Positions 44,512 to 57,971 are shown, counted from the first letter of the stretch. The stretch: 64,000 nucleotides of DNA from Notolepis coatsorum (GCA_963971535.1 OZ020591.1:15297623-15361622); one strand, 5' to 3'. Translations and numbers: made by a program. Notes: generated from the sequence alone by a model not told the origin.

Positions 44512-46292
44512 GACCCTACCTTATGCGGGTCGTACAGACCAATTTCGATCCTTTCCAACTAATATAAAATGTTTACAAAAATCATAGCCACTCGACTTGA
44601 GAGAGTAACCTCCTCACTTATTAATACGGACCAGACCGGTTTCATACAGAATCGCTCATTAATAGACAACGTGAGAAGATTTCTTAACTTGACGCACTGT
44701 GCCAAATCCATAGAAGACCCAGTCATAGCGATCTCGTTGGACGCGGAGAAGGCATTTGACAGAGTAGAGTGGCACTTTCTCTTCGCTGTTCTACAAAAAA
44801 TGAACTTTGGCCCAAATATGCTAAGAATGATCCATATGCTGTACCTTAACCCTACAGCCAGGATACAGACCAACTCCGAGATTTCACCTTCTTTCCCTCT
44901 AAGGCGCGGTACTAGGCAGGGTTGCCCTCTTTCCCCGACACTTTTTGCGCTGGTAATCGAACCCCTGGCTATAGCAATAAGGTCACATAAAGCTATTAGT
45001 GGGATCAAGGTGGGTCCTGAGAGCCATGTCATCTCTTTATACGCGGACGACATAGTCCTGTTTCTAACCAATCTTGACTCATCCATGCCTGCCCTTATGG
45101 AACTACTGTCAAAGTATAATGTAATCTCAGGCTACAAGATTAATGCACAAAAAAGCGTGGCCATGCCACTTAACCCACTAGCCGAAAAAATTCCAAGGTC
45201 CAATTTCCCCTTCCAGTGGAACTCACAATTTGTGACATATTTGGGTCTAAAAATCCCGAACCAAATAGATACAATTTTCTTACTAAATCATGACCCACTA
45301 CTTAAAAAGGTGGAGAAGGACCTAGATAGATGGATGCAGCTGCCTCTCTCGCTAATCGGACGTGTGAACTGCATTAAGATGAACATCCTACCTAAATTTC
45401 TCTATCTTTTTCAAACCCTCCCTATATCTATACATAAGAACTTCTTCAAGAAATTACAAAGGATAATATCGGCATTCATATGGAGAAGGAAGGTCCCTAG
45501 AATTAAAATTAAAACCCTATATAATTCCCCCCAGTGTGGTGGACTGAAACTCCCAGACTTCCAACGCTATTACTGGGCTGCACAGACAAGGGCTCTGTGG
45601 ATTTGGCAGAATGAGTCGATTAATTCCCCTGCCTGGAGACAAATAGAACAATGCCATACGATGGACGTACCGCTGGCCGGAATTCCTTTTATCAGGAAGT
45701 ACCACACCCTGAAGAATAGTTCAGATAACCCATTTATTAAACACACAGCAAAAGCATGGTTTGAGATTCAGACACATCTTGGTAGCTTTGTTGCATTTCA
45801 CAGGAAGACTCCCTTCCACAACAATCCAGCTTTGCCAGAATCACTTAGAGATGGCATCACCAAGAAGTGGTACACTCAGGGAATAAAAACGTTAGGGGAC
45901 CTATATGATAATAACATACTTATGTCCTTTGAACAGTTACGCGCCGCCTTCCACCTTCCAACTACTAATTTCTTCAAATACCTAAAGGTCAGACTTCATA
46001 GGTACAGGTCAGGGAGGAGACTCCACTCTTCCAAAACACCTCCTCATAGATGATATTCTAAAAGGAGTTATTCACACTAGAGGCATCCTATCATTAACAT
46101 ATGATAGAATTCTGACCAGTACAGAAATTATACCCCTAAACGCCAAGAACAAATGGGAGCGGGACCTGGAATGTACCTTTGATGAAGATGAATGGGAATC
46201 ACTATGTGAGTCTGCACTATCTTTTTCATATAACACTCGACATAAACTTATGCAATTTAACATTCTCCATAGGACCTATTTTACGCCGGAAA
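44512..46292 (+). pseudogene. L1-like RT segment embedded in BEL-3
   Basis: It begins inside the RT with GSYRPISILSN, a TAA, then a 494-codon frame with TDQTGFIQNR, LDAEKAFDRVEW, TRQGCPLSPTLFAL and an intact LYADD (about 45040). The frame shifts near 46010 and goes on with KWERDLECTF and NILHRTYFTPER. It lacks the endonuclease, Cys/His end and A-tail. It is a different L1 family from L1-A and L1-B. It replaces the BEL protease-to-RNase H region and its first part is in the same phase as the upstream gag. Confidence 0.9.
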
Positions 46293-47145
46293 GACCTGAT
46301 ACTAACTTGCCTGGCTTCACGAGCTGTCCACATTGAGATGCTTGAAGACTTATCAACAGACTCATTCATTAACGCCTTGAAATGCTTCATCAGCCTCAGG
46401 AGCTGTTCGCCAACTTCATTGCGACCACGGTACTAACTTCGTGGGAGCTAGAAACCAGTTTAAAGAAGCACTCAAACAATGTGACGCCAAGTTACTGGAA
46501 ATCTTTCTAGCAGAAAAACAGTGTGAATTTGTCTTCAACGCTCCATCCGCCAGCCATGCAGGCGGTGTCTGGGAACATCAAATCAGGACCGTGCGAAATG
46601 TGCTGAACGCCACTATTGCTCTGTGTCCACGCAGACTTGATGACGCCTCCCTTAGAACACTAATATGAAGCTACAGCTATTGTAAACGGCCGACCACTGA
46701 CAGTAGATGGTATCAACAACCCCATGGCACTAGAACCCTTAACACCAAACCACCTCGTCATGATGAAGTCTAAAGTTGCTCTTCCACCCCCTGGGAGATT
46801 TGTTAAAGAGGACATGTACGAAAACCAGGAGATGGCGCAGAGTCCAGTACCTAATCGAACAATTCTGGAGCCGCTGGAAGAAGGAATACCTCCTGAACAT
46901 TTCCACACGTCAGAAGTGGCATGTACCCCGGCGCAACCTCAAGGTGAACGACATAGTCATCCTCAAGGACAGCAACCTTCCAAGAAGCCAGTGGCAACTA
47001 GGTTGAGTCGTCGAAGCCACTCGAGAGAGCGATGGTCTAGTACGTAGAGTAAAAATACAGACTGGGGAGCGAAAAGATCACTCTACCAGACCTTCAGTCC
47101 TCGAGCGACCGATCCAGAAATTGGTACTCCTCCTCGAGAGTAATT
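46293..47145 (+). pseudogene. pol: BEL-3 integrase, C-terminal part
   Basis: LTCLASRAVHIEMLEDLSTD starts mid-core, so the first catalytic Asp is lost. After a frameshift near 46425 come DHGTNFVGARNQF and GGVWEHQIRTVRNVLN with the later Asp and Glu. A stop lies at 46665. The DUF5641-like tail (STRQKWHVPRRNLK, DIVILKDSNLPRSQW) is spread over two frames to about 47145. It is inactive. Confidence 0.88.
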
Positions 47146-47289
47146 AGTACAGAGACACTTGAATTGTACTATTTGATTTGTTATTACGCATACGCTAAGT
47201 GATCTGTTATGTGAAGTCTAAAAAATCCTGTATGACTAATTTATTCTTTCTATACTGTGCTTATCCATCATAGCAGGATTTGGTGGGAG

Positions 47290-47796
47290 TGTAAATGACC
47301 ACCAAGGGTCAAGATGCCTATCATCTTTACTATCAGTAAGCTTTAATTTACATCGGTCTAGATGATCAACATTTTCTTTATTGGTTTATAATGTTAAACT
47401 TTCTATTTAAGAACCCTGTGTTAATATCTCAGTTGCAGCTTGTGCATTTTCCTTTAATGTCCACAAGGAGGCAGAGCTCATCTTCCTATAGTATAAAGGT
47501 TGCCACAAGTTCCTGTTTGCTCACGAGACCTGTAACTAATACAGGAAGTAACCAAGTAAGAACGTCGGAGCAGACAGCAAACTATCTAGAGTACCATGAC
47601 CTTGCTTCAGAAATGAACACCCCTTGGTAAAGCGGAATAAGTTTTTATGGTGCAACCACGGTGCAACGAAGACTACTAAAGAAAAGCTACAGTGCTGCAA
47701 TGCTAAAATGCAAAAGAAAAGAGAAAATAAAATAAAAGCACCTGTACGAAACATAACCGCATCATTATTTCTACACCATGCCGGGGGGCAGTTACA
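47290..47796 (+). repeat. BEL-3 3' LTR (empty-site allele)
   Basis: 507 bp, TGTAAATG to GTTACA. It has an uninterrupted TTAA at the position where the 5' LTR carries the MITE. Confidence 0.95.
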
Positions 47797-47801
47797 ATGC
47801 C

Positions 47802-48108
47802 CATCCCATGTTTGAGCTCACTAACCTGGCGTATTCCATTTAAATTGGCTGTGGAAAAACAATACTGCTGTTGCCAAAATGTGTGTGCATCTTTGTGATG
47901 ATGTTGATGACAAAAAGGTCTATCTATTGCAATTGAATTCCTTCAACTACTAAACATTATTATAATATTAAATAATGAGTAATTAACATAAATGTATCCA
48001 ACCAATCCTTGGTAATCCTTGAAGTAGGCCTAACTAATAGGCTGTGTTTAGTTGTACACAGATTGCGTTGAAGAAAACAGGAAGCTGGACCAGCACTCTC
48101 GGATTCAA
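47802..48108. other. Unassigned sequence between BEL-3 and L1-B
   Basis: AT-rich with no open frame or repeat structure that I can support. Confidence 0.4.
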
Positions 48109-48376
48109 TTTTTTTTTTTTTGTATTTAATTTTTTTATTATTTTTTAAACAAACATATAAACAAACATGACAACACACGATAAGATATACAAGCATTAAT
48201 TGTCAGGGCACATCCAATGAGATCACATTTTAGTTAGTTGTCTTATATAAGATATACCCCTAATACCTGTTATCTAAAAAAAACCTACACACATATGCTC
48301 AGCTCGAACCCCCCCCTCCCGGACCCCACCTTGAGAAGTACCTCCACTATCCCTCGCACCTAACCAGACACTACCA

Positions 48377-50293
48377 TTATAAGCTAGCTTTTATTCTCTC
48401 CACCACTTCTAACCACATTGACATTTTGGATTCATTGAGACCCAGAATTCTTGCTGTAGATATTTCATGGTAAATTACATCGAGATATGTAAGAAACCAA
48501 ACTTTACGGCACATTTTTTCCCGTTGAAACCAGCGTGATGCGATCAGCTTTTTAGCTACTGTGATACCCGATAAAACCAATCTCTTTAGCTGTGGATTCA
48601 CTGCAAACTCAAAAACATCATTCAATAGTAATACCGAGGGGTGTACAGGTATATTCCAAGATACGAGTTTTGATATTTGTTGGGTCACATCTTTCCAGAA
48701 TGCCTTAACTGGTGAGCAGTCCCAATACATGTGCATAAATGTCCCTTCGTCCCCATTTGTACATTGGGTGCATTTGGAATCTTGTTTAAGCCCCATTCGG
48801 CACAGTCTTATAGGAGTCAAGTATGTCCTGTGAATATAGTTAAGATTGATTTGTTGATGATCCGGGTTCCTTGATGTAAGTCGGACATTTGCACAGGCTC
48901 CTTGCCAATCAAAGTCATTTTCCAGGTCTGGTATATCCCTCCTCCAGACAGAGTCAAGTTGGAGGGTTTCATACGAGGACGTTAGTAATTGATGATAAAA
49001 TTCTGAAACAAAACCTCTCGATGTATCTCTTGCGTAGAAGAATTTGTGGTATCTGTGGTGTTCAATTGGTCTGTCTAATGGAACACCGTGAGACTTCAAA
49101 CATAGCTCTAACTGTTTGTGAAAAAGCCATGTGGACTTGGTGAGATTAAATTTTTTGCGTATTTCTTTATCACTACAAAAACCCTGTTTGTTAAAAACAT
49201 CCCCTAATGAGTGTATGCCTTGCTCTTCCCATATAGGGAATCTTATAGGTCGTTTTCCAATTAAGAGTGCATTGTTATTGAATAAGGGAGTATGATTGTG
49301 CCATTTTTGTGGGTTAGGATTTTTTTTTTGTGATTCACGCCATATCCGGATCGCATGAGTAATTATGGGGCCAAATTTTCGTTCACAGTGCTTGATTGGT
49401 AGTTTAGTGTATGCTATGTCCTTCAGTCTATGTGGGGCTACTATGTTTTCTTCTATTTTTCTCCAGGATGCTAATGCTTGGGAGTCAAACCATGTTGTCA
49501 ATGGACTTAATGTGTACGCCTTAAAATATAGGAAAAAATCTGGAAATGCCATGCCACCATCTGCTTTATTTCTCTGTGCGGTGGATCTTTTTATACGTGG
49601 TGGTTTGTTATTCCAAATAAATTTGTATGTGGAGGAGTGTAATCTTTTCCAGTAACCCTCTGGAGGGGGTAACGGTAGCATTGAACTGAAGAAGTTGATT
49701 TTAGGTAGTACATCCATCTTAACTATTGATATCCGTGCTTGTACTGTGTTTTTAAGTTTTGCCCATCTATCAAGGTCGTCTTTGATTTTGTTTTGGATTT
49801 TTGTGTAGTTGTGCTTCACCGTTTGTCTTATGGTAGGGAATATTTCCACTCCCAAGCATCTGAAATGTTTTACCATCGGTATCTGTCCTGGGAGGGTTGT
49901 ATCTTTTTTTGCAGGGGTGTTAAGTGGAAGGAAAGCCGACTTCGGCCAATTTATCTTAAATCCCGATAAATCACCAAAGTCCTCAATCAACTTGAGCAGA
50001 TGAGGCAATGTGGTGTTGGGGTTTTGCATGAACAATATTACATCGTCCGCATATAAACAAATTTTTTGTTGTGTGCCCTTGATTACGATTGGTTCTATGG
50101 ATTGGGATTGTCTTATATATTGTGCTAAAGGCTCTAATGATAGATTGAACAGTCCGGGACTAAGAGGACAACCCTGTCTGGCAGAGCGTGATACCGGAAA
50201 TATTTGGGAGATGATTGTGCCTGTTGTAATCATGGCCGATGGGTCTTTGTATAATACTTTAATCATATCGATGAATCCTTTTCCTAACCCCAT
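48377..50293 (-). pseudogene. L1-B ORF2, C-terminal part
   Basis: An open 638-codon stretch runs from mid-RT (just upstream of ARQGCPLSPG) through catalytic LYADD to the C-terminal finger (CTQC, HMYWDC) and stop. The 10-T run near 49321 keeps the frame open where L1-A is shifted. It is cut off from the rest of ORF2 by BEL-2. Confidence 0.93.
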
Positions 50294-51699
50294 TGTTCTG
50301 AAGGATCAGATTAAACCGAATATATATATTTATTTATATATATATATTTAATTGTATTTGTATATCCCCTGATATCCCTTGTATATTCCTTGTACAATAT
50401 GCATTGAATATCCCTTCTAGTCTACTGAACATCCCATAATAGTCTCCATTCTACCATTGGACGAGACCTTGGTGCCAGGTCGCCATACCCCTCAGACCAA
50501 GTTCAATCGTACCGCTCAACATGTATGGACAAGTCCTAGTTCCGCGTAGGAATATGTCTACCGCACCACTAATGGTACTATTTATTCATAGTGCGTATAT
50601 ATACTGCGCTATTAAAGTAGAACTTTCTTTTAGTCCAGTTCCTTAACCTCCAACAGAGCGACAGACGCAAAAGCCTCCCCGCGAACCACGTGTGGGCAGT
50701 AAGGCCAATTCGGCCCAGTATCGGCATTGAGACATCGTGTATATTAATATTTGAATAGTCATATTTGGCACTATATCGTCGAGTTGGACGTATTCTATTA
50801 AGCTAATAATAGTCTATTCATATATAGTGCCTCGTGCGGTAAGAGTTCTATAGTAATCAGCACCCCCATCGTTTCGGGCATCAGCTGGACGCTTATCCAG
50901 GGTGGTTGACCCCACGTGAAGCTGCACCCGAGGAGCTCCAGGCCAAAGAGCGAGTGGACCTGTATATTGGATTATTCTACCGACGATGGCTAGCCTTCCC
51001 CGGCTTGGATTATGCTTTGAGTACTTTGATTATTCTATGGATAAAGGCCAACACTGCGGTGTGTTGGAAATACCCCCCCCGGAGAGGACGACAGGTGAGA
51101 CGGCGCTCTGCACAGTGAGGTCGCCTCACGTCTCTCCGTCGTGGACCGGAGGACGCCGGCCACAGAGGGTCCAACTGCATTCATCTGTGGATCGAGGATC
51201 GTTGGGCACCGTGTCGCACAACTGTGGACTCTCCCAAGATACCCTCGGCCAGACGGGATCCAGCCAGTGACTCTCTAACCCCCCCCCCCCTCTCCAGCTG
51301 TCCTACAAGCAGTCGGAACCTTCCCCTAGTGTATCCAGCTATATAATCATTCAAGTATCATCGCTATTGTTCCCTAAATATTCCAGGTTGTATATTTGCT
51401 TCCTGCGCAATCAGAGATTGGACATTCGATATTGATCTACCTACGAATACTCATTTGCCATAAAAGTGCATACTATTTCAAATCATAAATGTAATTAAGT
51501 GATCGTTGTACATACCTTTTGCTATGTATTAAAACTCAAACTTTCGATTTGGTACATTTGTGTTGGATCCGTTTATCAGGTGGGAGTGTTCAACATATTC
51601 ATACCTAGTACTGGGTGGCCAGAGTCTAAAGTACAAGAGGTAGTGGTAGTAAGTATCATATCTAACCATACAGTCAGGGAATTGTACCCCTCAGTTACA
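50294..51699 (+). repeat. BEL-2 5' LTR
   Basis: It starts TGTTCTGAAGG and ends CAGTTACA, with a C-run at about 51280-51290 that differs in length from the 3' LTR. Confidence 0.95.
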
Positions 51700-51701
51700 A
51701 T

Positions 51702-51719
51702 TGGTCCTTCGAGCCGGAT
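51702..51719 (+). other. Primer binding site, tRNA-Tyr type
   Basis: TGGTCCTTCGAGCCGGAT lies two bases after the 5' LTR, identical to the BEL-1 site. Confidence 0.88.
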
Positions 51720-51767
51720 GGTAATCAGTGTAATATTAATATAGTGTTATTAATATTAAAATGGCCT

Positions 51768-54700
51768 ATGATGAACACTCCACGAAACGATCCTCCTAAC
51801 CAACAACGCCCGCGGCGCAAACGACAGCTCCCTCAGTACCTAGAGGCTTACGCTGTCAGTCAACAACCTAGTCTTCTACCAACAGTAAACGCGGTAAAAC
51901 TAGAAAGTAAAATTATGTCTAACCCTAACGACCAGGCTACCCCGACCATAGAGGCCTCTATGGGTTCTAATGTAACTGACCAAGCTCACGGTGGGGACCA
52001 GGGGGAACCAGACATGACTTTACACCCCGCCAATACCGAAGAAGTAGTCCCCGACGAGTCCCGGGAGGAAGACAACACTACCGAGAGAGAACTCGGCACG
52101 GAAGAAGATGAGGAGAGCACCGTGGAGATAGAGCTCCAAGACTCCGCACGGAGTACCCCAAGGGACGGCTCCCCTATACAACCGTCTTCTCCCAGCGAGG
52201 CAGAGAGGACACTACAGCAGGCATTCCTCGTCAGCCTGAAAGCCTCTACTGAACGCGATAGACTCCAGGGTGAACGCGATCGATTGCAGATACAGCAACG
52301 GAGCGAAGAAGAGCACATACGCCTGGAAATAAGACGCATTCAGATGGAAGAGAATATGGCAAGAGACCGGGCCGACGCCCAGCGCGCCGCCACCGGTGCC
52401 CAGAGAGAATCGGATCTCACCAAGCGCGAAGCCGAGCGCGACAGAGCACAAGCGCAACTAATAGAACAGCTGATCAGAAGGACAACACCCCCTCCCTCCA
52501 CCAGAGGCTCCAGGAACTCGTCTAGACATCACTCCAGGGCGGCATCCCCTAGCCGAGTAAGCGACCCTGAACTTGACCAACAGACGAGGTCTATACCCCC
52601 CGCACACCCCCTTCCCCAACCGGTCCAAGCGAGACCCAGCCACCGGGAAGGAGCAGCATACACTGCGGAGAGGCTAAATCAGAGACTACAAGCCCTGGAT
52701 GACCTAACGGAAGACGAAGAGGAAGAGGAGGAGAACCACGCCCGACGACAGCACAGTACTCTACCGGACCAGGAGGTCCAGTACAGCCCAGGCTATACCC
52801 CCGCGGAGCTGCGCTACAGACCCCCGACGCTATTCACGGGTGAGCACGACGCACGACCCGCACCGAGGAACAGCACCTGGACCAGCGGGCCATGGTACAC
52901 AGCCGGTACCAGCCCACGCCAAGGAGCAGGAGGAGACTCGCCTAGGAGGCCTCTCCCCCAACGCTCGCCGATGTATCAACAATCCGCGTCATACATTGGC
53001 ACACCTATGGTACCAGACTTCACCCAGGAGAACCGGGCCCAGTATACGGAGCTCCGCATGTGTCTGGAGACAATGTTGGTGGATGTCATTGATGAACGCC
53101 ATAAATACGCGATACTACTGAAGCATTTAAAGGTACCCCGCGCGCACAACATAGCGCTCACCTACGCCACTTCCACGACCCCATACACCGCAGCGCTGGT
53201 AGCGTTGGACCAGAGATATGGACGTATATGGGATTACGTGATCCAGGAGATCAGGCACATCGACCGCCTACCCCCAGCAACAGACAATCGAGCACTGGAC
53301 GACCTGTCCATCAGAGTGCAGTCCCTGGTAGGGATGCTGGGAGCGCAGAGGGAAAAGGGTAGGCATGAACTATACGCCAACTCAAATGTAGAGAGGATCT
53401 TGGAGAAGCTACCGCCCGCCCGACAGGAGCGCTTTAGGCGGCAGAGAGACCACCGAGACCCTAATGGCCCCGAACCGAACCTCCTCGATCTCGCCGACTT
53501 CCTGGCGAGAGAAGTCAGCAGCTTACGGCTAGATACATTCGGACGGAGCACCCCTGGCTCCAGAGAAGGAACCAGGAGACTAAATGATGGAAGAAGATCG
53601 GTGACTGTCATGCACCAATCGGAGTCAGTGCCAAGCAGTAGGAGCCACAGTACCCCCTCAAGAAAGGAGAAGTGGAAGATAGTGTGCCCCTACTGTGAGA
53701 AAGAACACTGGCTGTCACAATGTGACTCATTCCCCAAGATGAATGCGGAGGAAGCGAGTCAATGGATAAAGTCCAACAGACGCTGTTTTCGCTGTGCGCG
53801 ATCACACATGGCAGCCGAATGCCGCTTAAAGAAAAAGTGCAGTCGGTGCGATGGAGCCCATCTGGACATACTCCACGACAGTAACAGACGGCGGCCTCCA
53901 CCCGCACCATCAAGCAGCAAAGCAAGCGTCATGTACATCGACCCCGCCAGCAGCAGAGTGCTCTTAAAGGTAGTCCGTGTGACATTGAGCTACCAGAATA
54001 AAGTCATGGACACTTACGCCGTCCTTGATGACGGGTCAGAGAAGACCCTTCTGCTCGCGTCCGCTGCGGCCCAGCTAGGGCTGCGGGGGAGCGAAAACCA
54101 AATGACAATTCGGACAATAAGAAGAGATTTGAAAACGATAAAGGGCGAGAATGTCTCATTCTCTATCGCAGCAAGCGGCCAGCCCGAGCGACGGTACAGG
54201 ATTACAGACGCTTTCACCAGCCAAGAAATAGGACTGTCGCGGTACACATACCCCGTAGCCAAGCTGATGGAGAAATATGTACATCTACGCAAGCTACCGA
54301 TCCCACTCATAGACGGTGCTACCCCGACACTGTTGATAGGCTCCGACCATGCAGACCTCATTGTCCCGATAGACCGGGTTCATACCGGACCCAGAGGCTG
54401 TCCTGCAGCAGTCGAGACCCGCCTAGGATGGACTCTCCAAGGCCCACTCGCCAAATCTCTCAACCGAACCACAGCCACTAGCTGTCTCCACTCCCGAGTC
54501 ACAGAGGGAGACACCGCACTCCTGCAGCATGTAGAGAGGCTATGGACCTTAGAACAAATGCCCTTTAAGAACGAAAGGAAAGACATTCGCTCTAAAGACG
54601 ACATCTACGCCATTAACCTCCTCGAGACGGGAACAAAGAGTCCCAGTCAGCGGCGTGTTGAGATACGCCACGCCACTCCTGCGGCGGGAAGGGATGCCTA

Positions 54701-57700
54701 CCTTTCACGCAAAGAAAGACGCCACAGAGCGGTACCTACTAAACACAGAGCGGCGCTTAGCCAAGGACCCCGCCCAAGAAAGTGTATACCGCGCTGAGAT
54801 TGAGAAGCTCATCACAGCGGGACACGTCACAAAGATTGACATTAAAGAGGCCGACCAGACGACTGAATCGTGGTACGTGCCCCACCACAAGGTTCATCAC
54901 AACGGCAAAGACCGCATCGTGTTTTAATTGCAGCTACCAGATCGGATCCCAAAATCTGAATAAAGAGCTATTGCCCGGTCCTACACTCGGCCCCTCCCTA
55001 CTAGGCGTACTACTCCGCTTCCGCCAGGACAAGGTGGCTATCAGCGGGGATATCAAAGGGATGTTCCTGCAGGTGAGATTAGTAGAGGAGGACAAGCCCC
55101 TGTTGCGGTTCCTATGGAGAGAGAGGCCAGGAGATGAGCACCCAGCCATCTACCAATGGGAAGTCCTCCCTTTCGGAACTACATGCAGCCCATGCTGTGC
55201 TACATTTGCACTACAGAGACATGTCGCAGAGGACCCAGCAGCGGACGAAGAGGTCCGACACAGTGTGAAGAACAGCTTCTACGTAGATAACTGTCTACAA
55301 AGCGTTTCGACCCAGGAAGAAGCCGAGGCTCTCCTACTTAAACTCCGCGCCTCTCTGATCAAAGGCGGCTTTGATCTCAGGCAGTGGGCCAGCAGCGATC
55401 CGCACGTACTGCGCAGCCTCTCCTCCGAGGACAAGGCAGCGAGCAGCGAGACCTGGATGGCCACAATCCCAGGAAAAGCCCAAGAGATGACACTAGGACT
55501 AGTGTGGCGCTTCAAAACAGATTCGCTCCACTATAGACACAAACCCCTGACCACGGAGCAGGGAAGGTCGACGGCAATACCGACCACCAGACGGAGTGTG
55601 TACAGAACACTCGCCCGACAATATGACCCGTTAGGATGTATACTACCGTACACCACCAGGGCAAAGATGATTGTACGAGCATTGTGGGACAAGGACCAGG
55701 GCTGGGACGACCCCATTCCCGCACACCTTGCATCCACCTGGAGAGAGTGGGAGATGGAACTCCACTCACTCCCAGGCGTTAATATACGCCGAAGCTACTT
55801 CCCACCCACGGTGAGGCCAGAGACATGTAAAATGGATATACACGTCTTCAGTGACGCCTCCGAGGTCGCCTACGGATCAGTAGCCTACTTGCGGGCCCAA
55901 GAAGAGGGGGGAGAGATCTACACAGCATTCATCCTCGCCCGCTCGAGAATAGCCCCACGCAAGCAACAGTCTATCCCACGTCTAGAGCTCTGCGCAGCCC
56001 TCGCAGGAGCGCATCTAGCCACGCTCATCCAACGTGAGCTCACCATTCCGGTGCATAGAACAATCCTGTGGTCAGATTCCACGACAGTACTCGCCTGGAT
56101 CAAATCGGATTCATGCAAATACAAAGTCTTCGTGGGAGTCAGAGTCACTGAGATTCAAGAGTTAACCGGAGAGTTAACCGGAGAAGCAAACTGGCGCTAT
56201 GTTGATACAAAACACAACCCAGCTGACGTCATCACCCGGGGAATGTCCCTAGATGACTTAACCCGTCGTAACATCTACAGTGACGGACCAGCATTCCTCA
56301 AGCTCCCGGAAGGAGATTGGCCCACGCCCACCCCGAGGGAAGCAAGTGACGAGGAGGCTGAGAATAAGAAACCTATGTTCTGTGGATTGAGCACTGTTGT
56401 CTCCGCAGACCCCAACATAGACGATTGCATTACCATAGAGAGTGCGCAGCAACGGACATTCCTGCGGCACCACCCAGAGATTCAGTCCCCCGCTGATATG
56501 TCAGCAGCTGACTACGAGGAAGCAGAACTGCTTCTACTGCAACGAGCCCAGAGAGACTCGTTCCCCGATGAACTAGACTGTCTACAGGGAGGAAAGCCCG
56601 TCCCATCAGACAGCAGATTGATTCATCTGGCCCCCGAGAGTGACACACATACCCTCATCAGAGTGGGTGGTCGCCTGCGGAGAGCCCCCAATTTACCGGA
56701 TGACATTAAGTACCCGATCGTATTGAACAGCCGACACAAGGTCACAGAGCTGATTATAAAGAAATACGACGAGGATGTACACCACGCAGGAGCAGAGAGA
56801 GTCTTCGCGGAGATCAGACGTCGTTACTGGATACTTCAAGGAAGAGAGGCGGTGCGACGCTTCCAGCGAACCTGTCTAGACTGCCGAAAGTGGCGCGCGC
56901 AGCCCAGCATACCACGGATGGCTGACCTACCTCCATGTCGCCTCCGACTCGGCGACAAGCCATTCCACTCAACAGGCATGGACTGTTTTGGCCCGCTGCA
57001 CATAAAGAAAGGAAGAGGCACCGAGAAGCGGTGGGGTATTGTATTCAAATGCATGACCACCAGAGCGATACATATCGAGCTCCTTCCGACCATGAGCACA
57101 GACTCATTCCTTATAGCCTTCCGAAGATTCACATCACGGAAAGGAAAACCGTCTACATTATTGTCCGATCACGGGACAAACTTCAAAGGCGGAGAAAGAG
57201 AGCTGAGGGAGAGCTTCCAAGCTATGGGCCCAGAACTTAAGACCCACCTCGCTCCAGCCCAGATTGACTTCCAATTCAACCCCCCAAACGCACCCCACTT
57301 CGGTGGAACTTGGGAACGAGAAGTACGTTCTATAAAGACAGCCCTGTACGCAGTACTTGGGGCCCAGACTGTGGCGGAAGAAGTCCTAATGACAGTCCTC
57401 ATGGAGATTGAGGGAGTATTGAACTCAAAGCCCCTCGGTTACGTCTCCAGTGATGTAGCAGATGTCGACCCAGTCACCCCCAACACCCTCCTGATGGGGC
57501 AGCTAGATCCCGCGTTACCCCAGACGATGTACCGGCCTGAAGAAGCGAACGGCCGACGAATGTGGAGGTACAGCCAAGTATTAGCCGACAAGTTTTGGAG
57601 CAGTTTCCTACTGCACTACCTACCGTCTCTACAGACCCGCCAGAAGTGGGTAAAAGAGAGAGACAATTTGACGGAAGGAACAGTCGTCATGATTGTTGAC

Positions 57701-57889
57701 CAGTCACTGCCCAGAGCTGTGTGGCCGGCTGGCCGCGTAAGCAAAGTGATCACCGGTGCCGATGGCAAGGTCCGAGCAGCTGAAGTACTCGTCCAAGGGC
57801 GCATTTACACCCGTCCTGTGGCGAGGCTCATAGAACTGCCCCGACTCCCAGACACAATCGATGATGACCATGACCCTATGACTTTGTGA
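51768..57889 (+). pseudogene. gag-pol: BEL-2 gag-pol with two frameshifts
   Basis: I start at the first in-frame ATG (51768); the longer frame begins at GTG. Gag and protease are open to about 54640: coiled coil with ERDRLQ repeats, Cys/His knuckles (CPYC near 53688), protease DDGS near 54028. A net 2-base loss near 54640 changes frame, and one extra T near 54923 (TGTTTTAATTG, where BEL-1 has TGTTTAACTG) changes it again. From there RT (FYVDN near 55279), RNase H (FSDAS near 55848) and DDE integrase (D near 56982, D near 57168, E near 57313) are open to the end. A 12-bp tandem duplication at 56161-56184 adds four residues near the end of RNase H. Unlike BEL-1 it has no nonsense codon at the Gag junction. 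Confidence 0.93.
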
Positions 57890-57971
57890 GTTGACTGACC
57901 CTTACAGCGAACCCTTGAGTGGTAGACAGTGCGGTTAATCTGTCTCTGCTTAACTAATTAGGTTGGGACCA

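Larger units (their letters stand above)
41227..47796 (+). mobile_element. BEL-3: mosaic BEL-type LTR retrotransposon
   Basis: About 505-bp LTRs (5' at 41227-42679 including an insertion, 3' at 47290-47796) are flanked by a perfect 5-bp duplication, ATGCC (41222-41226, 47797-47801). Inside lie a broken BEL gag, an L1-like RT segment and the end of a BEL integrase, then a GGTGGGAG purine stretch before the 3' LTR. Protease, RT and RNase H of BEL type are missing. It is a different subfamily from BEL-1 and BEL-2, with shorter LTRs and no tRNA-Tyr site. Confidence 0.92.

Noticed and set aside
50906-51270. Frames of 70-94 codons repeated at 58597-58961
   Set aside because: They lie in the BEL-2 LTRs and have no recognisable domain.
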